Below are positions 27,766-39,517 of a stretch of DNA of 64,000 bases, piece after piece. The translations under genes were made by a program, and so were the position numbers. The stretch is from the NCBI GenBank assembly GCA_945872365.1, contig CAMBZJ010000005.1, positions 62,001-126,000 of the forward strand. Direction: 5' to 3'. The notes below the pieces were generated by a model. The model ran no database searches. It was not told where the DNA came from and saw only the letters and a program-made list of their open reading frames with translations. Source of the DNA: Klebsiella pneumoniae. GTDB taxonomy: Bacteria > Desulfobacterota > Binatia > UBA12015. Every line of letters begins with the position of its first letter. The first letter of the stretch is position 1.

Positions 27766-29142
27766 TCAGGAATCGGTGCCGGCTCCCGGCCGGGACGGCA
27801 GTTCCGCTTCCGCGTTTGCGTGCACCGGCCGGACGCGCTGGCCGAACCAGCGCATCGCAAGGTCGAGCGGACCCGCGGCGCCGGGTCGGCAATCGGGATG
27901 CGCCTCGCCGGGATCCTGCAGCAGGTCGAAGGCACAGGCGATCGAGGTGTCGCCGTCCTCGAGGGCGACGACCTTCGCGTGAAGGCCGTCGTAACCGGCG
28001 CGCATGCGCCGGCCATCGCGACCGACGTCCTCGACCCACACCGGGTGGAGTTCGTCGAGGTTGCGGGACTGGACGGCGGTCGGCACCGCGATGCCGACCG
28101 CTCCGAGCACGGTCGCGAACACGCCGAGCGTCGAGACGCGCCGCTCTACCCACTCGCCCGCGCGCCGTCCCCCGGGGGTCTTTACCAGGAGGGGCACCCG
28201 CACCTCCGGCTCGTAGGGCGGACGGCCGTGGCCGTTCAAGCCGTGCTCGCCGAGCATCTCGCCATGGTCGCCGACCACCACGACGAGGGAGCGGTCCCAG
28301 CGGCCCGCGGCGCGCAGTGCGGCGACGAGTCGTCCGAGCGCCCGATCGGCCGCGGCGACGCGCGTGTCGTGGAGCGCGGAGCCGCGTGCGTTCGCCTCGC
28401 GCGTCGGGTGCTGCGACGGCCCGCCCGCGGGCAGGTCGGAGGCACCGGTCGCGGGCGGTGCGAAGCGCGACGCGAGATCAGCGGGCGGGTCGGACGCATC
28501 TCCCCCGTCGGCGAGGCTCGCAAATACGAAGGAGTGCTCAGAGTGGCGCGCGAGCCAGTCCGCGACCCGCTCGGCGAGCACCTCGCCCTGCACCAGGTCG
28601 GGGGCAGCATCGAAGTGCGAGAAGCCGCGGGCGAAGCCCAGGCCCGGCCGCAACTCGTCCCCGTTGCCGACGAAGGCCGCCGTGCGGAAGCCGTCGCGGG
28701 CGAGGAGCTCCGCCATCGTGGTCGCGTCGTCGGCGATCGCCCGCGCCCGCCCGACCTCGCCGGCCCCGGCGCGCTCCGCGCCGTGGAAAGACGGCCAGAG
28801 GCCGGTCGAGAGTGAGGCGACGGCGGGCACGCACCAGGTGGCCGGGCTCACGGCGCGTGCGTAGGTGATCGACTCCCGGGCGAGCGCCTCGATCTCCGGC
28901 GAACTCGGCTCGGGGTACCCGAACAGCGAAAGGTGGTCGGCGCGCACCCCGTCGAGGGCGACCAGCACCACGTCGTAGGGGGGCGGGGCCGCAGCGACAG
29001 GCCGCCGCTGGCAGGCGGAGGCGGACACGGCCAGCAGGAGAAGAGCCACGAGACCCGGCGGGCCGCAGCGTTGCGGCGCCCGGCGCTGCACTCGCGTCCC
29101 GGCGGACTGGGGGAGGGAGGACGTCGGAAAAACGGGAAACAT
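27766..29142 (-). CDS. Sulfatase-like/alkaline-phosphatase-superfamily lipoprotein
   Basis: 458 residues. The N-terminus has a lipobox (LLLLAVSASAC), so an envelope lipoprotein is expected. The alkaline-phosphatase superfamily core is clear: VLVALDGVRADHLSLFGYP with the first metal-binding Asp, PAVASLSTGLWPSFHG, and VVGDHGEMLGEHG with the metal-binding Asp-His. The formylglycine motif C-x-P-x-R of true sulfatases reads C-V-P-A-V, so the arginine is missing. The activity could therefore be phosphodiesterase or phosphoglycerol-transferase-like rather than sulfatase. It stands just upstream of the glycosyltransferase operon (51-base gap), which suggests glycan modification. Confidence 0.82.
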   Translation of the reverse strand: MFPVFPTSSLPQSAGTRVQRRAPQRCGPPGLVALLLLAVSASACQRRPVAAAPPPYDVVLVALDGVRADHLSLFGYPEPSSPEIEALARESITYARAVSPATWCVPAVASLSTGLWPSFHGAERAGAGEVGRARAIADDATTMAELLARDGFRTAAFVGNGDELRPGLGFARGFSHFDAAPDLVQGEVLAERVADWLARHSEHSFVFASLADGGDASDPPADLASRFAPPATGASDLPAGGPSQHPTREANARGSALHDTRVAAADRALGRLVAALRAAGRWDRSLVVVVGDHGEMLGEHGLNGHGRPPYEPEVRVPLLVKTPGGRRAGEWVERRVSTLGVFATVLGAVGIAVPTAVQSRNLDELHPVWVEDVGRDGRRMRAGYDGLHAKVVALEDGDTSIACAFDLLQDPGEAHPDCRPGAAGPLDLAMRWFGQRVRPVHANAEAELPSRPGAGTDS

Positions 29143-29288
29143 GCGGGGGCGATCCGGACTCGCGGGCCGGACCTATCGGATACCGACGCCGGATTCGATC
29201 CCTTCCGTCGCGGCGGTTGCGAATCCGAAGCGCCGGACTCCTGCCGGCCCGGCCTTGCACCCCGCGGGCGCGTGGCGGAGGATCGGCC

Positions 29289-29702
29289 GTGGCCTTCGAG
29301 AACCCGGGCGACACGGTGATCCGCGACCTCCTCTCGGAACCACGGACGTTCGCCGTCGTCGGCTGCTCGCCGGATCCGGGGCGCGACAGCCACGAGATCG
29401 CGCGCCTGCTGCTCGAACGCGGGCACCGCGTGGTCCCGGTGCGGCCCGGCGGCGGCGAGATCCTCGGGCAGCGCTGCTGGCCCGACCTGCGCTCGATCCC
29501 CGGTCCGGTCGACGTCGTCGACGTCTTTCGGCGGCCGGAGCACGTCGCGGCGATCGCCCTGGACTCGATCGCGATCGGCGCGCGCGTCCTCTGGCTACAG
29601 TTGGGCGTCGTCGACGCGCAGGCGGCCGTGCGGGCTCGCGACGCGGGACTGATCGTCGTCATGGACCGCTGCCCGGCCATCGAGTACCGACGACTTTTCT
29701 GA
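29289..29702 (+). CDS. CoA-binding (YccU-type) protein
   Basis: 137 residues of the CoA_binding/YccU Rossmann family. It has FAVVGCSPDPGRDSHEIARLLLERGHRVVPV at the nucleotide loop, then GPVDVVDVFRRPEHV and LGVVDAQAAVRARDAGLIVVMDRCPAIE. These small proteins bind CoA but have no established physiological role. The GTG at 29289 is selected because GGAGG lies seven bases before it and the conserved region starts a few residues later. It is divergent from the sulfatase gene, 146 bases away, and followed after 14 bases by a Nudix hydrolase. Confidence 0.88.
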   Translation: MAFENPGDTVIRDLLSEPRTFAVVGCSPDPGRDSHEIARLLLERGHRVVPVRPGGGEILGQRCWPDLRSIPGPVDVVDVFRRPEHVAAIALDSIAIGARVLWLQLGVVDAQAAVRARDAGLIVVMDRCPAIEYRRLF

Positions 29703-29716
29703 GCGGGAGGCGACCC

Positions 29717-30331
29717 TTGGCGAAGCGCGGCGGCATACGTCCCTGGCAGCGGCTCGAATCGGAGACCGTCTACACCTGCCGGGTGTTCTCGCTGCGGCGC
29801 GACCGCAGTCGCTCGCCGCGCACCGGCCGCGACCACGACTTCTTCGTGCTCGACGCCGGCGATTGGGTGAACATCGTGCCGATCACGCCGGACGACCGCG
29901 TCGTCCTCGTCCGCCAGTACCGCCACGGGGTCGGCGACTTCACGCTCGAGATCCCGGGCGGCATGGTCGACCCCGAGGACGAGTCGCCGCTCCACGCCGC
30001 GCGCCGGGAGATGCTGGAGGAGACCGGCTACGACTGCGCCGACGTGGTGCCGCTCGGCCACATTCACCCGAATCCGGCGATCCAGGGGAACCGCTGCCAC
30101 AGCTTCCTCGCCCGCGGCGCGACGAGAGTCTCGCAACCGAACTTCGACGGTACCGAGGAGGCCGAGGTCGAACTCGTGCACGTCGACGACCTGCCGCGAC
30201 TCGTCGCCGAGGGTGTGATCTCGCACGCGCTCGTCGTCGTCGCCTTCTACTGGCACGACCTGCTGCGGCGCGGCCCGGGTGCGGACGGAGGGGAGCGCGG
30301 CCCGGCCGGCGGCGGGCCGCAGCAGGCGTGA
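29717..30331 (+). CDS. Nudix hydrolase (ADP-ribose pyrophosphatase-like)
   Basis: 204 residues. The start is TTG at 29717 with GGGAGG six bases upstream; no nearby ATG fits. The Nudix box spans residues 81-105 (GGMVDPEDESPLHAARRE then MLEETGY), one residue longer than the standard box, with the REXXEE glutamates intact. A VVLVRQYRHGVGDFTLEIPGG strand before the box is typical of ADP-ribose/ADP-sugar pyrophosphatases (NudF-type). The probable reaction is hydrolysis of ADP-ribose or a similar nucleoside diphosphate derivative. Its stop overlaps (GTGA) the start of a SnoaL-like stub. Confidence 0.9.
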   Translation: MAKRGGIRPWQRLESETVYTCRVFSLRRDRSRSPRTGRDHDFFVLDAGDWVNIVPITPDDRVVLVRQYRHGVGDFTLEIPGGMVDPEDESPLHAARREMLEETGYDCADVVPLGHIHPNPAIQGNRCHSFLARGATRVSQPNFDGTEEAEVELVHVDDLPRLVAEGVISHALVVVAFYWHDLLRRGPGADGGERGPAGGGPQQA

Positions 30332-30506
30332 CCGACACCGAGCGCCGGGCACTCGCCCGTCTCGTCGAGGATCGCGAGGTAAGCGTCGTCGTGCTGCGCT
30401 ATGTGCGCGCCGTCGACCGCCGCAACCTCGACCTCGTCCGCGCCTGCTACGAGTCCGGCGTCGAGCCCGCTTGTGCCCGCGTGCGCCACGGGGCTAGGAC
30501 TCGGCC
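30328..30506 (+). pseudogene. SnoaL-like (NTF2 fold) gene remnant, N-terminus only
   Basis: A GTG at 30328 overlaps the Nudix stop. It opens a frame whose first ~42 residues match the N-terminus of SnoaL-like proteins (LVEDREVSVVVLRYVRAVDRR, then LDLVRACYESG). Intact members are ~130-170 residues and continue with a beta-rich cone. Here the similarity stops and the frame runs on as an out-of-frame shadow of glcD. It therefore looks like a gene truncated by deletion at the glcD junction. Its 3' part also carries the candidate glcD promoter. A short translated leader peptide is possible. Confidence 0.6.
30471..30500 (+). promoter_or_regulatory. Candidate glcD promoter, probably leaderless
   Basis: TTGTGC (30471-30476), 18-base spacer, TAGGAC (30495-30500), then six bases to the glcD ATG. 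There is no Shine-Dalgarno. It lies inside the SnoaL-like remnant. Confidence 0.45.
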
Positions 30507-31934
30507 ATGTCGCTCGATCGCCTCGCGGTCCGCCTGCGTTCGATCGTCGGTGAGGACGGCGTCGCCGACGATGCCGGCACGCTCCTCGCCTACGAGTGCG
30601 ACGGCTACACGCTGGAACGCGCCGCCCCCGAGTTGGTCGTCCTCCCGCGGACACCGGCCGAGACCGCCGCCGTGCTGCGCGTGCTCGCCGAGCAGAAGAT
30701 CCCGTTCGTGCCGCGCGGCGCCGGCACGGGCCTCGCCGGGGGCACGCTGCCGGTGGGCGCCCCGGTCATGGTCTGCACGAGTCGGCTGCGCGCCATCGAG
30801 TCGATCGACCTGCGCAACCGGCGACTGGTCGCGCAGGCCGGCGTCGTGAACCTGTGGATCAGCCGCGCGGTGCAGGACGCCGGGCTCTTCTACGCGCCCG
30901 ACCCGTCGAGCCAGGGCGCCTGCACGCTGGGCGGCAACGTCGCCGAGAACTCGGGCGGGCCGCACACGCTCAAGTACGGGGTCACCGTGAACCACGTGCT
31001 TGGCGTCGAACTCGTCCTGCCCTCGGGCGAGATCGTCGCGCTCGGCGGGGCCGCCGAGGACCGGCCGGGACTCGACCTGGTCGGGCTCGTCGTCGGCTCC
31101 GAAGGCACGCTTGGCGTGACGACCCGCGCGACACTGCGACTCACCCGCTCGCCCGAAGCCTGTCGCACGCTGCTCGCGGTCTTCGACTCCGTGGACGCAG
31201 CGAGCGAGGCGGTCTCAGGCATCATCTCTGCGGGCATCGTGCCGGCCGCGCTCGAGATGATGGACCGCCTCATCCTGCAGGCGGTCGAGGCGGCCTTCCA
31301 CGCCGGACTGCCGGTCGACGCCGGGGCGGTGCTCATCATCGAGATCGACGGGCCCGCCGCGGGCCTCGAACCGCAGGCCGACTCCGCCGCCGCGGTCTGC
31401 CGGCGCCACGGCGCGCGCGAGGTCCGCGTCGCCCGCGACGAGGCCGAGCGCGCGCTGCTGTGGAAGGCGCGCAAGCGCGCCTTCGGCGCGGTCGGGAGGC
31501 TCGCGCCGAACTACTGCACGCAGGACGGGGTCGTACCGCGCAGCCGACTGCCGGAGATCGTGCGCGAGATCGCCGCGGTCGCCGAGCGCCACCACCTGCG
31601 CATCGGTAACGTCTTCCACGCCGGCGACGGCAACATTCACCCGGTCGTGCTCTTCGACGAGCGCGATGCCGAGGAAGTCCGGCACGTGATCGAGGCCGGT
31701 CACGAGATCCTCGCCGCCTGCGTCGCACTCGGTGGCAGCTTGAGCGGCGAACATGGCATCGGCGTCGAGAAGATGTCGCAGATGCCATTGCTGTTCTCGC
31801 CGGACGACCTGCGCGCGATGACCCGCCTGCGTGCGGTCTTCGATCCCGAGGAGCGGGCGAACCCGCACAAGCTCTTCCCCGACGCGAAGGTCTGCGTCGA
31901 GGTGCGCACGCCACGTCGCCGGGCGGCGCTGTGA
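30507..31934 (+). CDS. glcD: Glycolate oxidase subunit GlcD (FAD-linked)
   Basis: 475 residues of the FAD-binding type 4/FAD-linked oxidase C family. The FAD-binding part has PFVPRGAGTGLAGG and the PSSQGACTLGGNVAENSGG block followed by KYGVT. The C-terminal domain includes GNVFHAGDGNIHP and SGEHGIGVEK with the catalytic-site histidines. With GlcE and GlcF it would oxidise glycolate (or D-lactate-like 2-hydroxyacids) to glyoxylate and feed electrons to the respiratory chain at the membrane. Its stop overlaps the glcE start as GTGA. Confidence 0.93.
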   Translation: MSLDRLAVRLRSIVGEDGVADDAGTLLAYECDGYTLERAAPELVVLPRTPAETAAVLRVLAEQKIPFVPRGAGTGLAGGTLPVGAPVMVCTSRLRAIESIDLRNRRLVAQAGVVNLWISRAVQDAGLFYAPDPSSQGACTLGGNVAENSGGPHTLKYGVTVNHVLGVELVLPSGEIVALGGAAEDRPGLDLVGLVVGSEGTLGVTTRATLRLTRSPEACRTLLAVFDSVDAASEAVSGIISAGIVPAALEMMDRLILQAVEAAFHAGLPVDAGAVLIIEIDGPAAGLEPQADSAAAVCRRHGAREVRVARDEAERALLWKARKRAFGAVGRLAPNYCTQDGVVPRSRLPEIVREIAAVAERHHLRIGNVFHAGDGNIHPVVLFDERDAEEVRHVIEAGHEILAACVALGGSLSGEHGIGVEKMSQMPLLFSPDDLRAMTRLRAVFDPEERANPHKLFPDAKVCVEVRTPRRRAAL

Positions 31935-33211
31935 TCGGCGCCGGCCCGACGGCTGCGCTCGCGACGGCGCTCGGCGCGAACACTCTGTCTCCGGCCGGGG
32001 CGGAGGATCACGTCGACGGCATCCGGGCGGAGCTCGTCGTCCGCCCGCGAAGCCCGGAGGCCGTGCGACAGGCGGTCGAGGTCGCCGCCGCACACGGCCT
32101 CCTGCTGGTCGCGAGCGGGCGCGGCCGCCATCTCGACATGGGCGCACCTCCGGCGCGTTGCGACCTGCTGCTGCGACTCGATCTGCTGGACCGCGTCCTC
32201 GAGCACCGGGCCGAGGACCTGACGGTCACCGTCGAAGCCGGCTGCACGCTCGCCGACCTCGACCGACGGCTCGCGGCCGCCGGACAGTGGCTGCCGATCG
32301 ACCCGCCTTCCCCGGGCGAAACGACCGTCGGCGGCGCGATCGCGGCCCATCTCGCGGGGCCGCTGCGCGCCTCCCAGGGGACGGTCCGCGACCTGCTGCT
32401 CGGGATCGAAACGGTCTCGGGCGAGGGCCGGATCGTGCGCGGCGGCGGCAAGGTCGTGAAAAACGTCGCCGGCTACGACCTGCCGCGCCTGCACGTCGGT
32501 GCGCTCGGGTCGCTCGGCGTGATCCTCTCGGCCACGCTCAAGACCCGGCCGCGGCCGCCGGTCGAGCGCGCGATCGAGACGTGGTGCACCACGCCGCGCG
32601 CGGCCTGCGATCTCGCGCTCGACATCCGCGACGCAGCCGAGCCGTTCTGGCTCGAACTCGTGTCCGGGGACGGCGGACCTGCGACCGCGGTCCTCGCAGC
32701 CTGGGCCGGCATCGCCGAGGAGGCCGGCGACGGCGTGGCGCGCGGCCTGCGGGCGGTCGCGAGGGCCGGTCGCGACGGACGCGAAGTGCCCGACGCGGCC
32801 GGCCGACGTGCCGAGCTCGCCGGGTTCGCGTTGCAACCGGCGGCGGCGATCCTTCGCGTGTCCACCTTGCCCGACCGCACCGGCGCGGCACTCGAGGCGA
32901 TCGCCGCGGCCGCGCACGCGGCCGGTGCAGGCGTCTTGCTGGCGGCGCACGCGGCGAGCGGCATCGCGCGTGCGGCGGTCTTCGACGAGGGCTGCGTGCC
33001 GACCATCCTATGCGCGCTGCGGCGGCGCGACGACGACCCGGACGCCTCGCACATCGTCGAGCGCGCGACGCCCGCGGCCAAGCGCCGGCTCACCGGCGAA
33101 GCCGATCCCTGGGGTGACCCCGGCGCTGCCGCAGCGCTCGCGCGCGGCGTGAAGCACGCTCTCGACCCGGCGGGCATACTCGCGACCGGACGCCTCGCGG
33201 GCGGTCTCTGA
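31931..33211 (+). CDS. glcE: Glycolate oxidase subunit GlcE (FAD-binding)
   Basis: 426 residues, GTG start at 31931 overlapping the glcD stop. The FAD-binding type 4 fold is visible: VRPRSPEAVRQAVEVAAAHG, LTVTVEAGCTLADLDRRLAAAGQWLP, and GGGKVVKNVAGYDLPRLHVGALGSLG, the usual GlcE signature. The C-terminal half is more divergent than GlcD, as in other GlcE proteins. It forms the glycolate dehydrogenase complex with the flanking genes. Confidence 0.92.
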   Translation: MIGAGPTAALATALGANTLSPAGAEDHVDGIRAELVVRPRSPEAVRQAVEVAAAHGLLLVASGRGRHLDMGAPPARCDLLLRLDLLDRVLEHRAEDLTVTVEAGCTLADLDRRLAAAGQWLPIDPPSPGETTVGGAIAAHLAGPLRASQGTVRDLLLGIETVSGEGRIVRGGGKVVKNVAGYDLPRLHVGALGSLGVILSATLKTRPRPPVERAIETWCTTPRAACDLALDIRDAAEPFWLELVSGDGGPATAVLAAWAGIAEEAGDGVARGLRAVARAGRDGREVPDAAGRRAELAGFALQPAAAILRVSTLPDRTGAALEAIAAAAHAAGAGVLLAAHAASGIARAAVFDEGCVPTILCALRRRDDDPDASHIVERATPAAKRRLTGEADPWGDPGAAAALARGVKHALDPAGILATGRLAGGL

Positions 33212-33238
33212 GTTGCGCGGGATGCGGCGCGAGGCAGC

Positions 33239-34558
33239 ATGAACATGGACGGAAAACCGATTCCGACAGAACCTCGCGGTGCATCTCCGGCCCCCGGTGC
33301 TGCGGCCGCCCCGGCCCGCGGCAGGCGCTTCGTCGACATCGATCACCTGCTCGCCTGCGTCCATTGCGGCCTCTGCCTGGACGCCTGCCCGACCTACGTC
33401 GAGACGGGAAACGAGGCGGAGTCGCCGCGTGGCCGCATCCTGCTGCTGCGCGCCCTCGAGGAAGGGCGCCTCGAACCGACGCCGCCGGTCGTGCGCCATC
33501 TCGATACCTGCCTGGGCTGTCTCGCCTGCGAGACCGCCTGCCCCTCGGGCGTACCCTACGGATCGATCGTCGGCGCGGCCCGCCCGTGGCTGGAGGACCG
33601 CCGGGGGCCGGGCGCACGCGCGGCTCGGCGGACCCTCGGCGCGCTGCTCACCCATCCCTTCGCGCGCCGGCTCGCCTTCGCCCCGCTACGCGCCGTCGGC
33701 GGATCGCGTGCGCTGGCGCGCCTGGCGCACCGCCTGCGCCGGACCCGGCTCGGGAACTGGGCCGCGTTTGCGGCCGCGGTGCCGCCGGCGCGCGCGGCCG
33801 CGCCACTGCCCTCGATCGTCGAGCCGCGCGGACCGGTGCGCGCCACCGCCGTCTTCCTGCCGGGCTGCGTCGCGGAGACGCTGTTTTCCGCAACTGCGCG
33901 TGCGACCGTCGAGTTGCTCGCACTCGCCGGAGTCCGCGTCCGGGTGGCGCACGGATCGGGCTGCTGCGGCGCGCTCCCATTCCACCTCGGCGACGCGGAC
34001 GCGGCACGCGACCGGCTGCGCGACATGCTGCGCGACGTGCCCTTCGAGGACGCCGACTGGATCGTGCCGAGCGCCGCAGGATGCGGTGCTCACCTGCGCG
34101 AGGCCGGCCACCTGCTCGAGGAGGACCCACGCGCGACCCGCCTCGCCGGGCGCATCCTCGACCCGCTCGTGCTGCTGGCACGGACGGGGCTGCCCGCACC
34201 GCGCCGCCGCATCGGCGAGACGGTCGCCGTGCACGACCCCTGCCACCTCGCTCACGGCCAGGGCGTGCGCGACGAGCCGCGGGCCCTCCTGCGCGCGATC
34301 TGCGAACGACCGCTCGTCGCGCTCGCCGAGTCCGAGCTCTGCTGCGGCAGCGCCGGCACCTACAACCTGACCGAGCCGGCGATGGCGCAGCGGCTCGCGG
34401 AGCGCAAGCTCGACAACGTCGCCGCGAGCGGGGCGGCGATCGTCGCGGCTGCGAATCCGGGCTGCCTGCTGCAGATGCGCGCAGGTGCGATCGCCCGCGG
34501 TCTCGACGTCCGGATCGAGCACCCGATCGACCTGCTCGCCCGGGCGCACCTCGGCTGA
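33239..34558 (+). CDS. glcF: Glycolate oxidase iron-sulfur subunit GlcF
   Basis: 439 residues. Two 4Fe-4S ferredoxin motifs are intact: C40-x2-C43-x2-C46-x3-C50 and C91-x2-C94-x2-C97-x3-C101. The C-terminal part has the two CCG-domain signatures (SGCCGALPFH and ELCCGSAGTYN) with DPCHLAHGQ between them, as in GlcF and heterodisulfide-reductase-like subunits. It passes electrons from the GlcD/GlcE flavin to the quinone pool. The ATG at 33239 is 27 bases after glcE. An MNMDG double start leaves the exact first Met uncertain by two residues. Confidence 0.93.
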   Translation: MNMDGKPIPTEPRGASPAPGAAAAPARGRRFVDIDHLLACVHCGLCLDACPTYVETGNEAESPRGRILLLRALEEGRLEPTPPVVRHLDTCLGCLACETACPSGVPYGSIVGAARPWLEDRRGPGARAARRTLGALLTHPFARRLAFAPLRAVGGSRALARLAHRLRRTRLGNWAAFAAAVPPARAAAPLPSIVEPRGPVRATAVFLPGCVAETLFSATARATVELLALAGVRVRVAHGSGCCGALPFHLGDADAARDRLRDMLRDVPFEDADWIVPSAAGCGAHLREAGHLLEEDPRATRLAGRILDPLVLLARTGLPAPRRRIGETVAVHDPCHLAHGQGVRDEPRALLRAICERPLVALAESELCCGSAGTYNLTEPAMAQRLAERKLDNVAASGAAIVAAANPGCLLQMRAGAIARGLDVRIEHPIDLLARAHLG

Positions 34559-34570
34559 ACCGGGCACGCC

Positions 34571-34586
34571 CCGCCCGGCCGGGCGG
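34571..34586 (+). terminator. Perfect palindrome after glcF
   Basis: CCGCCCGG immediately followed by its complement CCGGGCGG, 12 bases past the glcF stop. It is a possible hairpin or terminator with no U-tract, and sequence this GC-rich produces such palindromes by chance. Confidence 0.3.
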
Positions 34587-34673
34587 CCCGACCGCTTGCC
34601 ACGCCCGGCGGGAGAGGCTTTCGTGCGCCAACTTCCACCGGTCGGCGCCCGGCGCCGGCGAGGAGCACACCCC

Positions 34674-36122
34674 ATGTCCCAGGAAATCGCCGCGCTCGAC
34701 GCGACCGCCCAGGCCGAACTCGTCCGACGTCGCGAGGTCGCGCCGCACGAACTGGTGGAGGGCGCAATCGAGCGCCTCGAACGGCTCGACCCGAAGATCA
34801 ACGCGGTGGTCCACCGCGCCCTCGACGAGGCGCGCGAGCGGGTGCGTCGGCCCGAAATGCCCGACGGCCCTTTCCGCGGCGTGCCGTTCCTCCTGAAGGA
34901 CCTCGGCGGGGCTCAGGCCGGGCAGCCCTACGGCGTCGGCATGCGCGCACTGCGCGAGGCGGGCTTCCGCGAGACGTCGGATGCATGGATCACCGCGCGC
35001 TTCGCGCGCGCCGGCCTAGTCGCGCTCGGGCGCACGAACACGCCCGAGCTCGGGCTGCTGCCCACGACGGAGCCGGAGGCCTGCGGACCAACACGCAACC
35101 CGTGGAGCCTCGCGCACAGCGCCGGGGGGTCGAGCGGCGGATCCGCCGCGGCGGTCGCCGCGGGCATCGTGCCGTTGGCCCACGCGAGCGACGGCGGCGG
35201 CTCGATCCGCATCCCGGCGTCGGCCTGCGGGCTGGTCGGACTCAAGACGACGCGCGGACGCTGTTCGTTCGGACCGGCGTTGGGCGAGCGCTGGAGCAGC
35301 TTCTCGGTCGAGTTCGCGGTGACGCGCTCGGTGCGTGACGCGGCGGCGCTGCTCGACGAGGTCGCCGGACCGCAGACCGGCGACCCCTACTTCGCGCCGC
35401 CGCCGGCCCGGCCGTGGCGCGAGACGACCTCGCAGGGCACGCCGCGCTTGCGCGTCGGGCTGATGCGCCGCGCCCCGGCGAACCGCGGTCTCGACCTCCA
35501 CCCCGAGTGCCTCGCCGCCGCCGACCGCGCGGCGGCCCTGCTGCGCGATCTCGGACACGAGGTCGTCGAGGCGCACCCCGAGGCACTCGACGACCCCTCG
35601 GCCGTGATGACGTTCGTGGGCGTCGTCGGCGCCAACGTCGCACAGGCCCTCGAAGGCTGGGGGCGCAGGCTGGGACGGCCGCTCGTCGAAGGCGACGTCG
35701 AACCGCTCACCTGGCAGATCGCGGCGCGCGCACGGGAGATGACGGCGGTGCAGTTGCTCGACTGCATCGACGAGGTCCACGCTTACGGACGTCGGCTCGC
35801 CGCCTGGTGGGCCGACGGTTTCGACCTGCTGCTCACCCCGACGACCGCGCAGCCCACGCCGGAGATCGGCTGGATGACGTCGACGACCGAAGAGCCGCTG
35901 CGCGCCTACGTCCGGGCCGCCGCCTACGGGGCCTTCACCTCGCCGTTCAACCTCTCGGGCCAGCCCGCGATCTCGCTGCCGCTCCACGGGACCGGCGGCG
36001 GACTGCCGGTCGGCGCGCAACTCGTCGGGGCCTACGGCCGCGAGGACCTGCTGCTCGCCGTCGCCGCGCGCCTAGAGGAGGCGGCGCCGTGGGCGGGCCG
36101 GCGCCCGGCGGTCTTCGGTTGA
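34674..36122 (+). CDS. Amidase (amidase-signature family)
   Basis: 482 residues with the Ser-cisSer-Lys triad placed as expected: K75 (LLKDLGG), S153 in [12 protein letters not shown] and S177 in [12 protein letters not shown]. The 24-residue gap between the two serines matches fatty acid amide hydrolase and malonamidase. It hydrolyses an amide, probably a carboxamide or an acyl amide, in the cytoplasm; it is not a GatA by context since gatC and gatB are absent. The ATG at 34674 is preceded by GAGGAG at good spacing. A TTGCCA box ~80 bases upstream could belong to its promoter. Confidence 0.92.
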   Translation: MSQEIAALDATAQAELVRRREVAPHELVEGAIERLERLDPKINAVVHRALDEARERVRRPEMPDGPFRGVPFLLKDLGGAQAGQPYGVGMRALREAGFRETSDAWITARFARAGLVALGRTNTPELGLLPTTEPEACGPTRNPWSLAHSAGGSSGGSAAAVAAGIVPLAHASDGGGSIRIPASACGLVGLKTTRGRCSFGPALGERWSSFSVEFAVTRSVRDAAALLDEVAGPQTGDPYFAPPPARPWRETTSQGTPRLRVGLMRRAPANRGLDLHPECLAAADRAAALLRDLGHEVVEAHPEALDDPSAVMTFVGVVGANVAQALEGWGRRLGRPLVEGDVEPLTWQIAARAREMTAVQLLDCIDEVHAYGRRLAAWWADGFDLLLTPTTAQPTPEIGWMTSTTEEPLRAYVRAAAYGAFTSPFNLSGQPAISLPLHGTGGGLPVGAQLVGAYGREDLLLAVAARLEEAAPWAGRRPAVFG

Positions 36123-36202
36123 GACCGCGGCTCTCGATGCCTGACGCGTCCGCGTCGTCGCGATCATAAGAGGGGCCATCGACTGCGGCCGCAACGCCTG
36201 AG

Positions 36203-36231
36203 CCCGGCCCGGTCCCCGGCGACGGGCCGGG
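36203..36231 (+). terminator. Hairpin downstream of the amidase gene
   Basis: Perfect 9-base arms CCCGGCCCG (36203-36211) and CGGGCCGGG (36223-36231) around an 11-base loop, 80 bases past the amidase stop and before the FUN14 promoter. No U-tract. Confidence 0.4.
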
Positions 36232-36291
36232 TCGCGCGGGTCGGCCGGGTCGGGCGGCCGCACCGGCGGAACCGCAGCCCGGCGGCCGCCT

Positions 36292-36320
36292 TTGCAAGCC
36301 CGGGCAGGCGGTCGTAACCT
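36292..36320 (+). promoter_or_regulatory. Candidate promoter of the FUN14 gene, leaderless
   Basis: TTGCAA (36292-36297), exactly 17 bases, TAACCT (36315-36320), then eight bases to the ATG. It is one of the best -35/-10 pairs in the window and leaves no room for a Shine-Dalgarno. Confidence 0.6.
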
Positions 36321-36328
36321 GACGCGCG

Positions 36329-36652
36329 ATGTTCCCGCAGGAACTGCTGTCCGGCCCGCTCGGCACGCTCGGATTCGGCGGCCTGCTCGGCGCTTCGGTG
36401 GGCTACGCGGCGAAGAAGGTCTCCCGGCTTCTTCTCCTCTTTGTCGGACTCGGCGTCCTGCTCGTGCAACTGCTCGCCTGGTACGGCTGGGTCGAGGTGC
36501 ACTGGTCGGCGATCGAGTCGGCAGCGCGCGCGCACTGGCAGGGCCCCGACGGCACGACGCTGCTCGACCGTATCTGGCGAATCGTCACTGCGAACCTTCC
36601 CTTCGGCGGCGGCTTCGCGGCGGGCTTCGTGCTCGGCTTCCGCCTCGGCTGA
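36329..36652 (+). CDS. FUN14-family membrane protein
   Basis: 107 residues. It begins with the FUN14-type Gly-rich segment (GTLGFGGLLGASVGYAAKKV), followed by a membrane helix (RLLLLFVGLGVLLVQLLAWYG), a WVEVHWSAIE turn and a C-terminal Gly-rich helix (PFGGGFAAGFVLGFRLG). FUN14 proteins are widespread small membrane proteins; in eukaryotes FUNDC1 is a mitophagy receptor, but bacterial members have no defined role. It stands alone between the amidase and acnA. Confidence 0.85.
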   Translation: MFPQELLSGPLGTLGFGGLLGASVGYAAKKVSRLLLLFVGLGVLLVQLLAWYGWVEVHWSAIESAARAHWQGPDGTTLLDRIWRIVTANLPFGGGFAAGFVLGFRLG

Positions 36653-36678
36653 ACCCTCGGCGCGCGGGCCGCGGCGAA

Positions 36679-36707
36679 TTGCGACACCGGGGGGGCCGGG
36701 TTAGATC
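36679..36707 (+). promoter_or_regulatory. Candidate acnA promoter, leaderless
   Basis: TTGCGA (36679-36684), 17-base GC spacer, TAGATC (36702-36707), or TTAGAT with a 16-base spacer. The ATG follows after six bases without a Shine-Dalgarno. Confidence 0.55.
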
Positions 36708-36713
36708 GCCGTC

Positions 36714-39437
<2,724 letters not shown>

Positions 39438-39517
39438 GCGGGGGCCGCGACGCGTTTCCGCCGCGCTCGACCGGGCCCGCCACGCGCCCCGGATGCCGCG
39501 GGCGGGGCCGGGAAAGC

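Noticed and set aside
39466-39515. Loose GC inverted repeat between acnA and galK
   Set aside because: Arms of six bases with a loop of about 20; not convincing as a terminator.
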